Origin: Spirochaetaceae bacterium
GTDB lineage: Bacteria; Spirochaetota; Spirochaetia; Treponematales; Treponemataceae
DNA length: 6,162 bases
NCBI GenBank assembly: GCA_017382775.1
Contig: JAFNZQ010000058.1
Span: forward strand, 1 to 6,162
Direction: 5' to 3'
Below the pieces are notes generated by a model. The model ran no database searches, had not been told where the DNA came from, and was given only the letters and a program-made list of their open reading frames with translations. The translations under genes and the position numbers were made by a program. Positions 1-6,162 of this stretch are shown piece by piece. How positions within the stretch are numbered: the stretch's first letter is position 1; each line of letters opens with the position of its first letter.

Positions 1-26
1 AGCCCTTTGTACTCTAAACCTTTCAT
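1..26 (-). CDS. atpB: V/A-type ATPase subunit B, N-terminal fragment (cut by window edge)
   Basis: Only the ATG and the codons that follow it are present, reading MKGLEYKG before the window ends. The start ATG overlaps the TGA stop of subunit A in the four-base sequence ATGA, so translation of B is probably coupled to that of A. The purine-rich end of the A gene, with GGTGA and AAAGG just upstream, can serve as ribosome binding site. In this family B is the non-catalytic nucleotide-binding partner of A in the A3B3 head, and it directly follows A in nearly all known clusters. The identity rests on position, overlap and the short N-terminus, which resembles B subunits I know from spirochetes and related bacteria. 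The rest of the gene is outside the window. Confidence 0.85.
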
Positions 27-1789
27 GATTCACCGCCTTTTTTATAAATCTTGCCCAAATTTTCAAAATCCGTTTCCAATTTGGCTTCTATAACTTGCAG
101 GACTTGCAAATTCTCATTGGGAATCGTGGTTTTTATTTTCACAATTTCGTTACGCACAGGGCATTCCGCAATTTTAACCAAAGGTACTCCGGATTTTACC
201 AGGCTTCGTCCCAAATCATAGAATTTCATCATAAGTCGCAAAATTTCCAATTCCTTTTTGGGAACGGAGAAAACATCTATTTTATCAAAGGCATTTTGCT
301 GCAAAAATCCGTTTTTTATCATCTCCGCCACCACCAAAATCAATTTTTCGGAGTCAGGCAGGGTGTCGGAACCGATTAAGCGGACAATTTGTTGCAACTT
401 TTGCTCTTTTTTCAAAAGATTCAAGGCGTCTTCGCGAATTTTGTACCAATCCCCATCCAAATGTTCCCACCAAGCACGCACTTCGTCTGCATATTCGGAA
501 TAGGAATCGATCCAGCCGATGGCGGGATAATGGCGGGAATTTGCCAATTCCCTGTCCAAGGCCCAAAAACAGCGAATGAACCGTTTCGTATGCTGGGTAA
601 CAGGTTCGGAAAAGTCGCCGCCGGGAGGTGAAACAGCTCCGATTATGGAGATGGAACCGGTTTCTCCGGAAAGGCCGGAGACTCGCCCTGCCCTTTCGTA
701 AAATTCAGCCAATCGAGTGGGCAAATAGGCCGGGAAACCTTCCTCCGCCGGCATTTCTTCCATTCGGCCGGAAAGTTCGCGGAGAGCCTCGGCCCAGCGA
801 CTGGTAGAATCCGCCATAATTGCCACATCCATTCCCATGTCGCGATAATATTCCGCCAAGGTTACTCCGGAATAAAGGGAAACTTCACGGGCGGCCACAG
901 GCATATTGGAAGTATTGGCAATCAAAATTGTACGTTCCATGAGGGAACGACCGGTTCGCGGATCGATAAGTTTCGGAAATTCCGTTAGAACGTCGGTCAT
1001 TTCGTTGCCCCGCTCTCCGCAGCCGATGTAGACAATCAGGTCCGCATCGCACCACTTTGCGATGGCGTGCTGAGTCATGGTTTTTCCCGTTCCGAAACCG
1101 CCGGGAATTGCCGCCGTTCCGCCCTTTGACAGCGGGAAGAACACGTCTATAATTCTCTGGCCGGTAACGAGGGGCTCTGACATGGTTAATTTTGTGGTGA
1201 AAGGCCTGGCAACGCGGCAGGGCCAATAATGGGCAAGACGAATTTCTTCACCCAAATCGGTGACAGCGATTACATCTTTTATGGTAAAATCCCCGGATGT
1301 GGTCATTTTCTCCAGGATTTTTCCCTTTATGTTGGGAGGAACCATTATTTTATGCAAAATGGATGGAGTTTCCTGCACCGTTCCCAGTACTTCACCGGGA
1401 TAAATGCTGTCACCCTCTTTTAGGATTGCCTTAAAGTGCCAAATACGGTCTTCATCAATGGGTGAAGTGCGGATTCCGGGAAGCAAAAAGGGTCCGGATT
1501 TTTCCGACAACTCCCGCAAAGGACGCTGAATTCCGTCGTAAATGGTTCCCACCAATCCGGGACCCAGTAAAACCGACAAAGGTCGAAGGGAACATTTCAC
1601 CTTTTCGCCAATGCGAAGTCCCGTATCCTCTTCGTAAACCTGAATGGTGGCACAACCTTGGTTTTGACGAATAATTTCGCCGATCAACCCGGATTCGCCC
1701 ACGTCCACAACATCATAGAGGCCGCAATTATCCAATCCGGAGGCCATAACGATGGGACCGGAAATTCGTGTTATCTTTCCTTCAATCAT
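23..1789 (-). CDS. atpA: V/A-type ATPase catalytic subunit A
   Basis: This is the catalytic subunit of the A3B3 head, which hydrolyses or makes ATP at the cytoplasmic side. It has 588 residues, the usual length for bacterial and archaeal A subunits. The N-terminal beta-barrel covers about residues 1-70. The A-specific insertion (bulge domain) lies at about 110-190. The nucleotide-binding domain follows, with Walker A GGFGTGKT at 230-237 (K236, T237), the catalytic glutamate E259 in GCGERGNE (256-263) and Walker B at 321-327 ending in D327, followed by [11 protein letters not shown]. The [15 protein letters not shown] stretch (387-401) is also characteristic. The helical C-terminal domain runs from about 440. 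The bulge and the ER motif distinguish it from B and from F-type beta. The start is ATG with GGGAG eight bases upstream (1798-1802). The gap to the E stop is 3 bases. The P-loop has Gly at 231, where proline or alanine is common, and Thr at 234. No truncation or frameshift is seen. Confidence 0.98.
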   Translation of the reverse strand: MIEGKITRISGPIVMASGLDNCGLYDVVDVGESGLIGEIIRQNQGCATIQVYEEDTGLRIGEKVKCSLRPLSVLLGPGLVGTIYDGIQRPLRELSEKSGPFLLPGIRTSPIDEDRIWHFKAILKEGDSIYPGEVLGTVQETPSILHKIMVPPNIKGKILEKMTTSGDFTIKDVIAVTDLGEEIRLAHYWPCRVARPFTTKLTMSEPLVTGQRIIDVFFPLSKGGTAAIPGGFGTGKTMTQHAIAKWCDADLIVYIGCGERGNEMTDVLTEFPKLIDPRTGRSLMERTILIANTSNMPVAAREVSLYSGVTLAEYYRDMGMDVAIMADSTSRWAEALRELSGRMEEMPAEEGFPAYLPTRLAEFYERAGRVSGLSGETGSISIIGAVSPPGGDFSEPVTQHTKRFIRCFWALDRELANSRHYPAIGWIDSYSEYADEVRAWWEHLDGDWYKIREDALNLLKKEQKLQQIVRLIGSDTLPDSEKLILVVAEMIKNGFLQQNAFDKIDVFSVPKKELEILRLMMKFYDLGRSLVKSGVPLVKIAECPVRNEIVKIKTTIPNENLQVLQVIEAKLETDFENLGKIYKKGGES

Positions 1790-1792
1790 TTG

Positions 1793-2410
1793 CTAAACTC
1801 CCGCGGAAAAAAGGACGGAGGCCAACTCCAACCGATTTTCATCCAAAACGTGACGAGCCAGTTCCGAAAGGGTTGCTCGACAGCGGATATCCCCTTCTTC
1901 ACTTTTTATGAGGATTCCCAAACGTCCTTCATAGGTGGAGGCTTCGGCTTCACTGACGGAAACGCAATCAATAATTGTTGCGTTAAGAGTCTTGGTCACC
2001 AAGTCCTTCACTTTTTTCACATCAAATTGATTTACCACAAGGTGCAAGGATTTTTTTTCCAAAACAGGCTTGTACAAGATGAGCATTTTTTCTATCAGTT
2101 GCAGACGTTCATCCTCATTTAATATATCGAAAAAGTCACGACAAACCCGTCGCAACTTCTGATCTTCAAAGGAAATTTTCATGCGAGCTTCTTCCAAGGG
2201 AATGGACGCAAATTGAGATTTACGGTACTCTTCAATGAGTTTATCGTAAAAAATCTTTTTTTCTTCACGAAAGGCCGCGACTTTTTCTCCCAAGGAACCT
2301 TCGATTTTTTCGCAAGTTACATCGGCATTTTGTAAAATACGTTCTGCCTTTATTCTGGCACTTTCCCGAATCTCTTTATCAAGAGTTGCGGTTAATTCAT
2401 TTTCATCCAT
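1793..2410 (-). CDS. atpE: V/A-type ATPase peripheral stalk subunit E
   Basis: Subunit E forms the peripheral stalk that holds the catalytic head still against the membrane stator I. The protein has 205 residues, close to the family norm. Residues 1 to about 85 are highly charged and helical, with alanines and spaced hydrophobics (for example KAERILQNAD at 21-30), as expected of the coiled-coil half that pairs with subunit G. Residues from about 90 form the globular domain that caps an A/B interface. The C-terminal pattern GRLGILIKSEEGDIRCRATL (162-181), followed by helices ending ELASVLF, matches the usual end of E subunits. The ATG has GGAAGGA four bases upstream (2415-2421). It lies 14 bases after the F stop and 3 bases before the A start. 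Sequence conservation of E is low in general, so the call also leans on its place between F and A. The partner G is not in the window. Confidence 0.9.
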   Translation of the reverse strand: MDENELTATLDKEIRESARIKAERILQNADVTCEKIEGSLGEKVAAFREEKKIFYDKLIEEYRKSQFASIPLEEARMKISFEDQKLRRVCRDFFDILNEDERLQLIEKMLILYKPVLEKKSLHLVVNQFDVKKVKDLVTKTLNATIIDCVSVSEAEASTYEGRLGILIKSEEGDIRCRATLSELARHVLDENRLELASVLFSAGV

Positions 2411-2424
2411 GTTGTCCTTCCTTT

Positions 2425-2748
2425 TTAGATACTGATTCCCACAGCGCTGCGAATCATGTCGGATATGGATTTTCTTTTGTGACCGGTGTCGTTAAGATCG
2501 GGAATTTCCACGATGAGGGGAAGTCCCCCGGACATTTGATGTTTTATCACTTCATCTTCCAACATTGACGAAACACTTTCACTTAAAATGAGAATACGAA
2601 CATCTTTAATGGGGGAATTGGTTAACGGATCCGTTACTCGCTTAAAGGCCGAAAGGGCATCCTCCCGTTTAAGGGCGATTGTCCCCGGCACTCCCACAAG
2701 TTTGAATCCCAGCACCAACTCCCGGTCGGCAATGATGTAATATCCCAA
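2425..2748 (-). CDS. atpF: V/A-type ATPase central shaft subunit F
   Basis: Subunit F is a small Rossmann-like protein that binds subunit D in the rotating central shaft. The product has 107 residues, typical for the family. The visible pattern is a first beta strand (YYIIAD, 3-8), the helix and loop LVLGFKLVGVPG (11-22), the strand VRILILSESV (50-59), the strand LPLIVEIPD (76-84) and the closing helix ISDMIRSAVGISI (95-107). The closing helix resembles the conserved IRELVKRAVG-type end of F subunits. The start codon is TTG at 2746-2748. The only in-frame codons between it and the preceding in-frame stop at 2758-2760 are ACT, GAC and ATT, so no ATG or GTG is available upstream. No Shine-Dalgarno sequence is visible upstream. 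The TTG lies 4 bases after the K stop, which points to translation by coupling to K. The symbol follows V-type naming and is not the F-type subunit b. Confidence 0.93.
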   Translation of the reverse strand: MGYYIIADRELVLGFKLVGVPGTIALKREDALSAFKRVTDPLTNSPIKDVRILILSESVSSMLEDEVIKHQMSGGLPLIVEIPDLNDTGHKRKSISDMIRSAVGISI

Positions 2749-2752
2749 AATG

Positions 2753-3094
2753 TCAGTTCAAGATGATAAACAATGCCACCAAAAAGCCCCACAAACAAAT
2801 ACCTTCCGCCAATCCGACGAAGGGCAAGGCCTTTCCCGAAAGTTCGGCATTTTCTGCCATAGCACCCATGGCAGCGGCTCCAATGCGTGCCACAGCCATT
2901 CCGCCGGCGATACAAGCCAGTCCCACAGCCAAACCTGCAGCCAGGTATTTAAGGGCACTTGCCGCACCATTTTCAGATGCGGAAACTTCTGCCACCGTTT
3001 CTTCCGCAGGGACGGCTTCGGTAGCCGCTTCTTGGGCGAAAAATGCTCCACCGCAGAAACCGATCATAATCAAAAGCACAAAAATCTTTCGCAT
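2753..3094 (-). CDS. atpK: V/A-type ATPase membrane ring (proteolipid) subunit K, single-hairpin type with signal peptide
   Basis: K is the proteolipid that assembles into the rotating ion-carrying ring. From this start the precursor has 113 residues. Residues 1-20 look like a cleavable signal peptide (charged RK, hydrophobic core, then AFFA before Q21). Residues 21-45 are a glutamate- and alanine-rich linker. One membrane hairpin follows: helix 1 at about 46-80, rich in Gly and Ala, and helix 2 at about 89-112. E97 in GLAEG is the expected ion-binding carboxylate. A single hairpin with a signal sequence resembles the Thermus-type ring subunit, not the duplicated four-helix forms. Helix 1 has no glutamine, and no tyrosine or ES/ET follows E97, so a sodium site is not apparent. 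I chose this ATG because GGAGG stands 4 bases upstream and the protein then begins with a compact signal peptide. An in-frame ATG at 3131-3133, one base after the I stop, with its own GGAGGAG, would add 13 residues. Confidence 0.93.
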   Translation of the reverse strand: MRKIFVLLIMIGFCGGAFFAQEAATEAVPAEETVAEVSASENGAASALKYLAAGLAVGLACIAGGMAVARIGAAAMGAMAENAELSGKALPFVGLAEGICLWGFLVALFIILN

Positions 3095-3098
3095 ATTT

Positions 3099-3103
3099 CC
3101 TCC
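3099..3103 (-). promoter_or_regulatory. Shine-Dalgarno site for subunit K (proximal start)
   Basis: The coding strand reads GGAGGAAATATG. The perfect GGAGG core lies 4 bases before the ATG at 3092-3094. The spacing is slightly short, but the core is among the strongest in the window. It supports the 113-residue K with a compact signal peptide. It also lies inside the in-frame upstream extension, where it encodes Gly-Gly, so it could be an internal start. Confidence 0.75.
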
Positions 3104-3134
3104 AAATATTCTGTATACGATTGATTGATTCATA

Positions 3135-5123
3135 TTATTTTTTCTCCTCCTTTGTATTGTATTGAAAACCGAAGGGCTTAAACTGTCGCCCTGTTTCAAC
3201 AAAAAATTTCGAAAAGAATTCGTAGTATTGCAGTCGCATCACCTGGATGGCCACAATCATTCCTTCAAGGACAATGACGATGGCATTGCCCACAATGGCC
3301 ACGAGAATGCCTCCTGCCATGGAAGAGGCTGCCACCATGTCCTGCAATGTGAAAATGATGAAGCCCAATACGGCATGGGCAAGGGCAAAGGCACCCACAC
3401 GGAGAAAGGAAACGGAATTGGAAAGATAACTGGAAACCACTTCCAAAAGTTCCACAAGGCCTTCGATGAAGGCAATGCCTATGCCGTTTTCGAAAACCGG
3501 TCTATGTCCTTCCACAAGGCGCTCCAAGGGGGATGCGAAAAACACACCGCACAAGGCTATGGCGATAATGACTATATCCAAAATGGAAATTGCGGCACCG
3601 AAAAACATCATTCGTATAACAAGGGCAATCACATACCAAAAGAAAGTGGCACCGCAAAGGCCGGTTTTCCCGAAAAGGGCGTGTCCCGGTCGTTTCAGCA
3701 TAAATTGGTTGATTATGTTTATGATGAGACCAATGCTGTTTATGACAAAGCCCACAGCCAAGGTAAATCCCAGGAACACAAAAAGTTTGTCCATACTTCC
3801 CGCTTCCGGCATTAGGTGTAAAATGTGATCTTTCGGTTCGCCGAACAAACCGCTTATGGCACGGGACAGAGGGATTAAAACTTGGCTGTTGGCAAAAAAC
3901 TCACCGGTTAAAATTCCCATAACGGAAGCGGAGGAACCTATGGCAATGAACACGGGAGCGTATTTATTCCACTTGCCCAGTTTGATTATACGGAAGTTAA
4001 GCAACAGTCCCAAAAGGAGGAAAACCAGTCCCTGTCCCAAATCGCCGAACATTATTCCGAACAAAAGGGTGAAGAAAAAGGCCACAATGGGAGTGGGATC
4101 GATGGTTCCGTACAACGGACAACCGTAACTGAAAACAATTCCCTCGAAGCCGGAAACGAATTTGTTGTGTTTTAGCTTCACCGGTATTTTTATGTTGCTT
4201 TTACGTTTCATTTCGTCGGCGGAAAACTTGGTGATGGAACATCGGTTTTGGGTAAGATAGGTTAATTCCTCGATGAATTTTTTCACATCACGGGTGGAAA
4301 TCCATCCGGTTATTTTGAATATTCGCTGAGTTGAATCCAAGGTATCCACCACTTTGTGAATTTGGCTTCCCACGGAAAAGGATTGCAACAAACGTGAAAG
4401 CAAATTGTGGTTGGCAGCGGAAAAATCTTCGCATTCTCGCTGAATGGATGAGACTATGACTTTTTTCTCATCATTTTGAATCCGCAATTTTTCAATGGCT
4501 TCAGCGGGAAGTCCGATGAATTCCTTGGGCAAATCCATCTCCGTAAAATTAAAACGTTTCAATTCCGTGTCAAGGGAAAATTTGTTTTTCTTCGATGAGG
4601 AAATCATTACCCGGCTTTCATCGTTACCGAGGCTGGCTATGACAACCTTGTCTCCCAAGGCAATTTTCAGCCGTTCTCTGTCTTCTTTGGACATCATTCC
4701 GATTTTCATTGTTAAAAAGGAAAGATGCTCCAAATTGGAATAGGGCATGTTCAGGTTGGAAAAGGCCATGGCTTCATTGTAAAGCTGTTCCGCAGTTTTG
4801 TACTCTTCCTGTGCCGCAGAAAGTCTTGTTTGCAACAAATGGGATTCGGAAATGAGTTTTTCCGCCGCCTGATAGTCCTCATCACGGGGAGAGGCAGCAG
4901 TGGCATCTTCCAAGATGGAAATATCATCTATTTTCAGAAATTCACGAACCTGCTGCAATTTATTAAACACCACAAGGGAAACATTTTTTGTGCTGTCGGA
5001 ATCCGGATTGGAGTTTTCGGTTAATTCGAAGTTTTTCTGCTTTCCAAGATACTCCATCACCTTTTCGATGTCTTCCTTGAGAATCATCAACCTTACAAAT
5101 TCCATTTTCTCTGTTCGTGCCAT
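3135..5123 (-). CDS. atpI: V/A-type ATPase membrane stator subunit I (subunit a homologue)
   Basis: Subunit I provides the two ion half-channels beside the ring and anchors the peripheral stalks. Its 662 residues are in the family range. Residues 1 to about 335 form the cytoplasmic arm, with long charged helices (for example 85-120 and 205-250). From about 343 there are around eight membrane segments: 343-359, 362-377, 388-408, 446-474, 487-505, 507-530, 550-593 and 603-635, the last two probably long tilted helices. PTPIVAFFFTLLFGIMFGDLGQG (343-365) is a family hallmark. The essential stator arginine is R575 in SFLRVGAFALAHA (572-584). R630, in the stretch QVMRLQYYEFFSKFF (627-641), is the second conserved arginine. 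Glutamates E554, E558 and E561 line the segment before R575 and may belong to the half-channels. The ATG has GAGG seven bases upstream (5131-5134) and follows the C stop by 2 bases. The end of the gene, with two GAG codons after an AAG, doubles as a possible ribosome site for K. Confidence 0.97.
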   Translation of the reverse strand: MARTEKMEFVRLMILKEDIEKVMEYLGKQKNFELTENSNPDSDSTKNVSLVVFNKLQQVREFLKIDDISILEDATAASPRDEDYQAAEKLISESHLLQTRLSAAQEEYKTAEQLYNEAMAFSNLNMPYSNLEHLSFLTMKIGMMSKEDRERLKIALGDKVVIASLGNDESRVMISSSKKNKFSLDTELKRFNFTEMDLPKEFIGLPAEAIEKLRIQNDEKKVIVSSIQRECEDFSAANHNLLSRLLQSFSVGSQIHKVVDTLDSTQRIFKITGWISTRDVKKFIEELTYLTQNRCSITKFSADEMKRKSNIKIPVKLKHNKFVSGFEGIVFSYGCPLYGTIDPTPIVAFFFTLLFGIMFGDLGQGLVFLLLGLLLNFRIIKLGKWNKYAPVFIAIGSSASVMGILTGEFFANSQVLIPLSRAISGLFGEPKDHILHLMPEAGSMDKLFVFLGFTLAVGFVINSIGLIINIINQFMLKRPGHALFGKTGLCGATFFWYVIALVIRMMFFGAAISILDIVIIAIALCGVFFASPLERLVEGHRPVFENGIGIAFIEGLVELLEVVSSYLSNSVSFLRVGAFALAHAVLGFIIFTLQDMVAASSMAGGILVAIVGNAIVIVLEGMIVAIQVMRLQYYEFFSKFFVETGRQFKPFGFQYNTKEEKK
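3143..3150 (-). promoter_or_regulatory. Possible Shine-Dalgarno site for an upstream K start, inside the end of subunit I
   Basis: AGGAGGAG-like purines in the last codons of subunit I (coding strand GGAGGAGA) lie about 10 bases upstream of the ATG at 3131-3133, which is in frame with K and one base after the I stop TAA. Spacing is at the long end of the usual range. Because the same bases encode Lys-Glu-Glu, the match may be chance. If used, it would couple K translation to the end of I. Confidence 0.45.
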
Positions 5124-5125
5124 TC

Positions 5126-6142
5126 CTATACCTCAAATTTGTAAAAATTCGGAAATTCATTTATATTCAAATTTAAGTGAATTGCATTGGATGCACCCCG
5201 AATGTAGGCCAATTCCTGTTGTTTCAGTCGGAAAAAGGCCACAAGCATGGCCGCCGAAAACTGATTCATTCTGAATGCGCGATGGGCAACTTTCACCACA
5301 TGACTGACCATTCGCTGCTCAAAATATGTGGGATCGAAAACCCAGCGAGAGGAACCGTCCGGGGGATTTACCAGGAAGGAATAATGCCATTTTTGCCACT
5401 GGGAATAATCGGAAAAATTTTTATTCAGGGCCACCACCGCAGGGCCGGCGATTAAGTCCCCATGGGCATCGCCGTCGGCGAGAGTGGTGAGTAACGGAAT
5501 TATCTTGCTCACACTTAACTTGTGGTATATGCGTAATCGCATGGCCCAAATAATGTTTTGCAAGATAAATTCTTCCTTCAAAATTGATTTAATTTGCAAC
5601 TGAGTTTCGCCGTCCAATTCTTTTAATGAAGAAAAAAGGCGGCGACAGTATTGTTTGTCCAATTTATTGTAGATTATGTTGATGGGCAGATTTTTTTCGA
5701 AATCGTCGACCACCCATGAAAAAATGGTTTTTTCCGTCATTTTACGGAGATTCGGCCAGCATCCCGGAAAAAAAGTGCTGTACTTTCCCGTATTTACCAA
5801 TTCCGGCGGTTCAATGTCGCCGTTGCGGAGGGCACCCAGTATCACTTTCAAATTGTCGTAATCGTAAAGGGAAAGCAAACGGAGACACACCTCATCGGGC
5901 TTGGGGAACACGGACAAAAGGGAGGAAAATTCTTCCACAAAAGAAGCGGTGGCAGTTTTTTCCAAGTCACGAATCAATAAAACTTCGGGAAGTGCGGGAG
6001 GTTCTCCGTCAAAAACCTTCATGTAAAGGTCTCTGATTGATGAACAGGTAAAAAGCGAGCGGGCACGCTCCCCAAGGAACGCCCTTGCCAGCATTGCGCT
6101 GGCACGAGGATATACATAGGATCGTGCCCCTGCGTCATTCAT
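5126..6142 (-). CDS. atpC: V/A-type ATPase subunit C (AC39/d family); start near or beyond window edge
   Basis: Subunit C is the funnel-shaped adaptor that seats the central shaft (D and F) on the K ring. The 338-residue product is near the usual length of the AC39/d family (about 320-350). It is almost wholly helical. YDYDNLKVILGALRNG (93-108) resembles the family motif around a conserved D-N-L-K core. EFILQNIIWAMRLRIYHKLS (191-210) and the terminal block FRLKQQELAYIRGASNAIHL (304-323) correspond to the second and third repeat-like helical units. The N-terminus ARSYVYPRASAML fits the usual first helix. The ATG at 6140-6142 has AGGGG six bases upstream (6149-6153), a moderate ribosome site. 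The frame stays open through the remaining 20 bases to the window edge (no stop among GGA, CGT, GGG, CAG, TTT, TCT), so an earlier start cannot be excluded. The family is poorly conserved. The call is supported by the motif blocks and by its place directly before I. Confidence 0.88.
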   Translation of the reverse strand: MNDAGARSYVYPRASAMLARAFLGERARSLFTCSSIRDLYMKVFDGEPPALPEVLLIRDLEKTATASFVEEFSSLLSVFPKPDEVCLRLLSLYDYDNLKVILGALRNGDIEPPELVNTGKYSTFFPGCWPNLRKMTEKTIFSWVVDDFEKNLPINIIYNKLDKQYCRRLFSSLKELDGETQLQIKSILKEEFILQNIIWAMRLRIYHKLSVSKIIPLLTTLADGDAHGDLIAGPAVVALNKNFSDYSQWQKWHYSFLVNPPDGSSRWVFDPTYFEQRMVSHVVKVAHRAFRMNQFSAAMLVAFFRLKQQELAYIRGASNAIHLNLNINEFPNFYKFEV

Positions 6143-6162
6143 TCCACGCCCCTGAAAAGAAG

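Noticed and set aside
1658..2122. Open frame of 154 codons on the plus strand opposite the A and E genes
   Set aside because: It spans the junction of two genuine genes on the other strand, has low-complexity Phe/His/Gln-rich content and no ribosome site. It is a shadow.
3035..3094. Lipoprotein signal in subunit K (Cys14 after the hydrophobic core)
   Set aside because: The residues before the cysteine are I-G-F. Phenylalanine at -1 does not fit even the relaxed spirochete lipobox, and AFFA-Q six residues later is a normal signal peptidase I site.
3111..3130. Short GATT repeat (gattgattgatt) near the K leader
   Set aside because: Only three copies of a 4-base unit, within possible coding sequence. 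Not enough to call a repeat element or a phase-variable tract.
3095..3134. Terminator or internal promoter in the I-K gap
   Set aside because: The largest gap in the window is 40 bases, with no stable GC-rich inverted repeat followed by a T-run and no convincing -35/-10 pair on the minus strand. AT-rich bases alone are not evidence.
3162..3815. Open frame of 217 codons on the plus strand opposite subunit I
   Set aside because: It lies wholly antisense to the membrane half of a well-supported gene, its translation is rich in His, Lys, Asn and Gly with no domain pattern, and it arises from the codon bias of the opposite strand.

Overview
The window holds one gene cluster for a V/A-type (rotary, vacuolar/archaeal-family) ATPase, all on the minus strand and read from high to low coordinates. 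The gene order is subunit C, I, K, F, E, A, then the first codons of B, which runs off the left edge. Six subunit genes are complete, with the caveat that the C frame stays open to the right edge of the window. Subunit B contributes only its start codon and eight codons.

Nearly every base is coding. Gaps between genes are 2, 40 (or 1, depending on the K start), 4, 14 and 3 bases, and A and B overlap by 4 bases (ATGA). No promoter, terminator, RNA gene, repeat array or mobile element is visible. No intergenic stretch exceeds 40 bases. The genes almost certainly form part of one transcript that begins to the right of position 6162 and continues left past position 1. Subunit D, and perhaps others, are expected there.

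The parts fit one machine. A (catalytic) and B form the soluble hexamer. F sits on the central shaft. C couples the shaft to the membrane ring. E is a peripheral stalk subunit. K forms the rotating ring, and I is the membrane stator with the essential arginine. Peripheral stalk partner G (also called H) and shaft subunit D are not in the window.

The organism is a bacterium carrying an A/V-type ATPase. Subunit order, the look of A and C, the moderate base composition and the TTG start on F suggest a spirochete of the Treponema group. This rests on recollection of family resemblance, not on a search. The direction of action (ATP-driven ion pumping or ATP synthesis) cannot be read from the sequence. 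The ring subunit lacks obvious sodium-site residues, which leans towards protons.

I found no previously undescribed system. The points worth a second look concern translation: two in-frame, ribosome-site-equipped starts for the ring subunit K, and a TTG start with no visible ribosome site for the following F gene.
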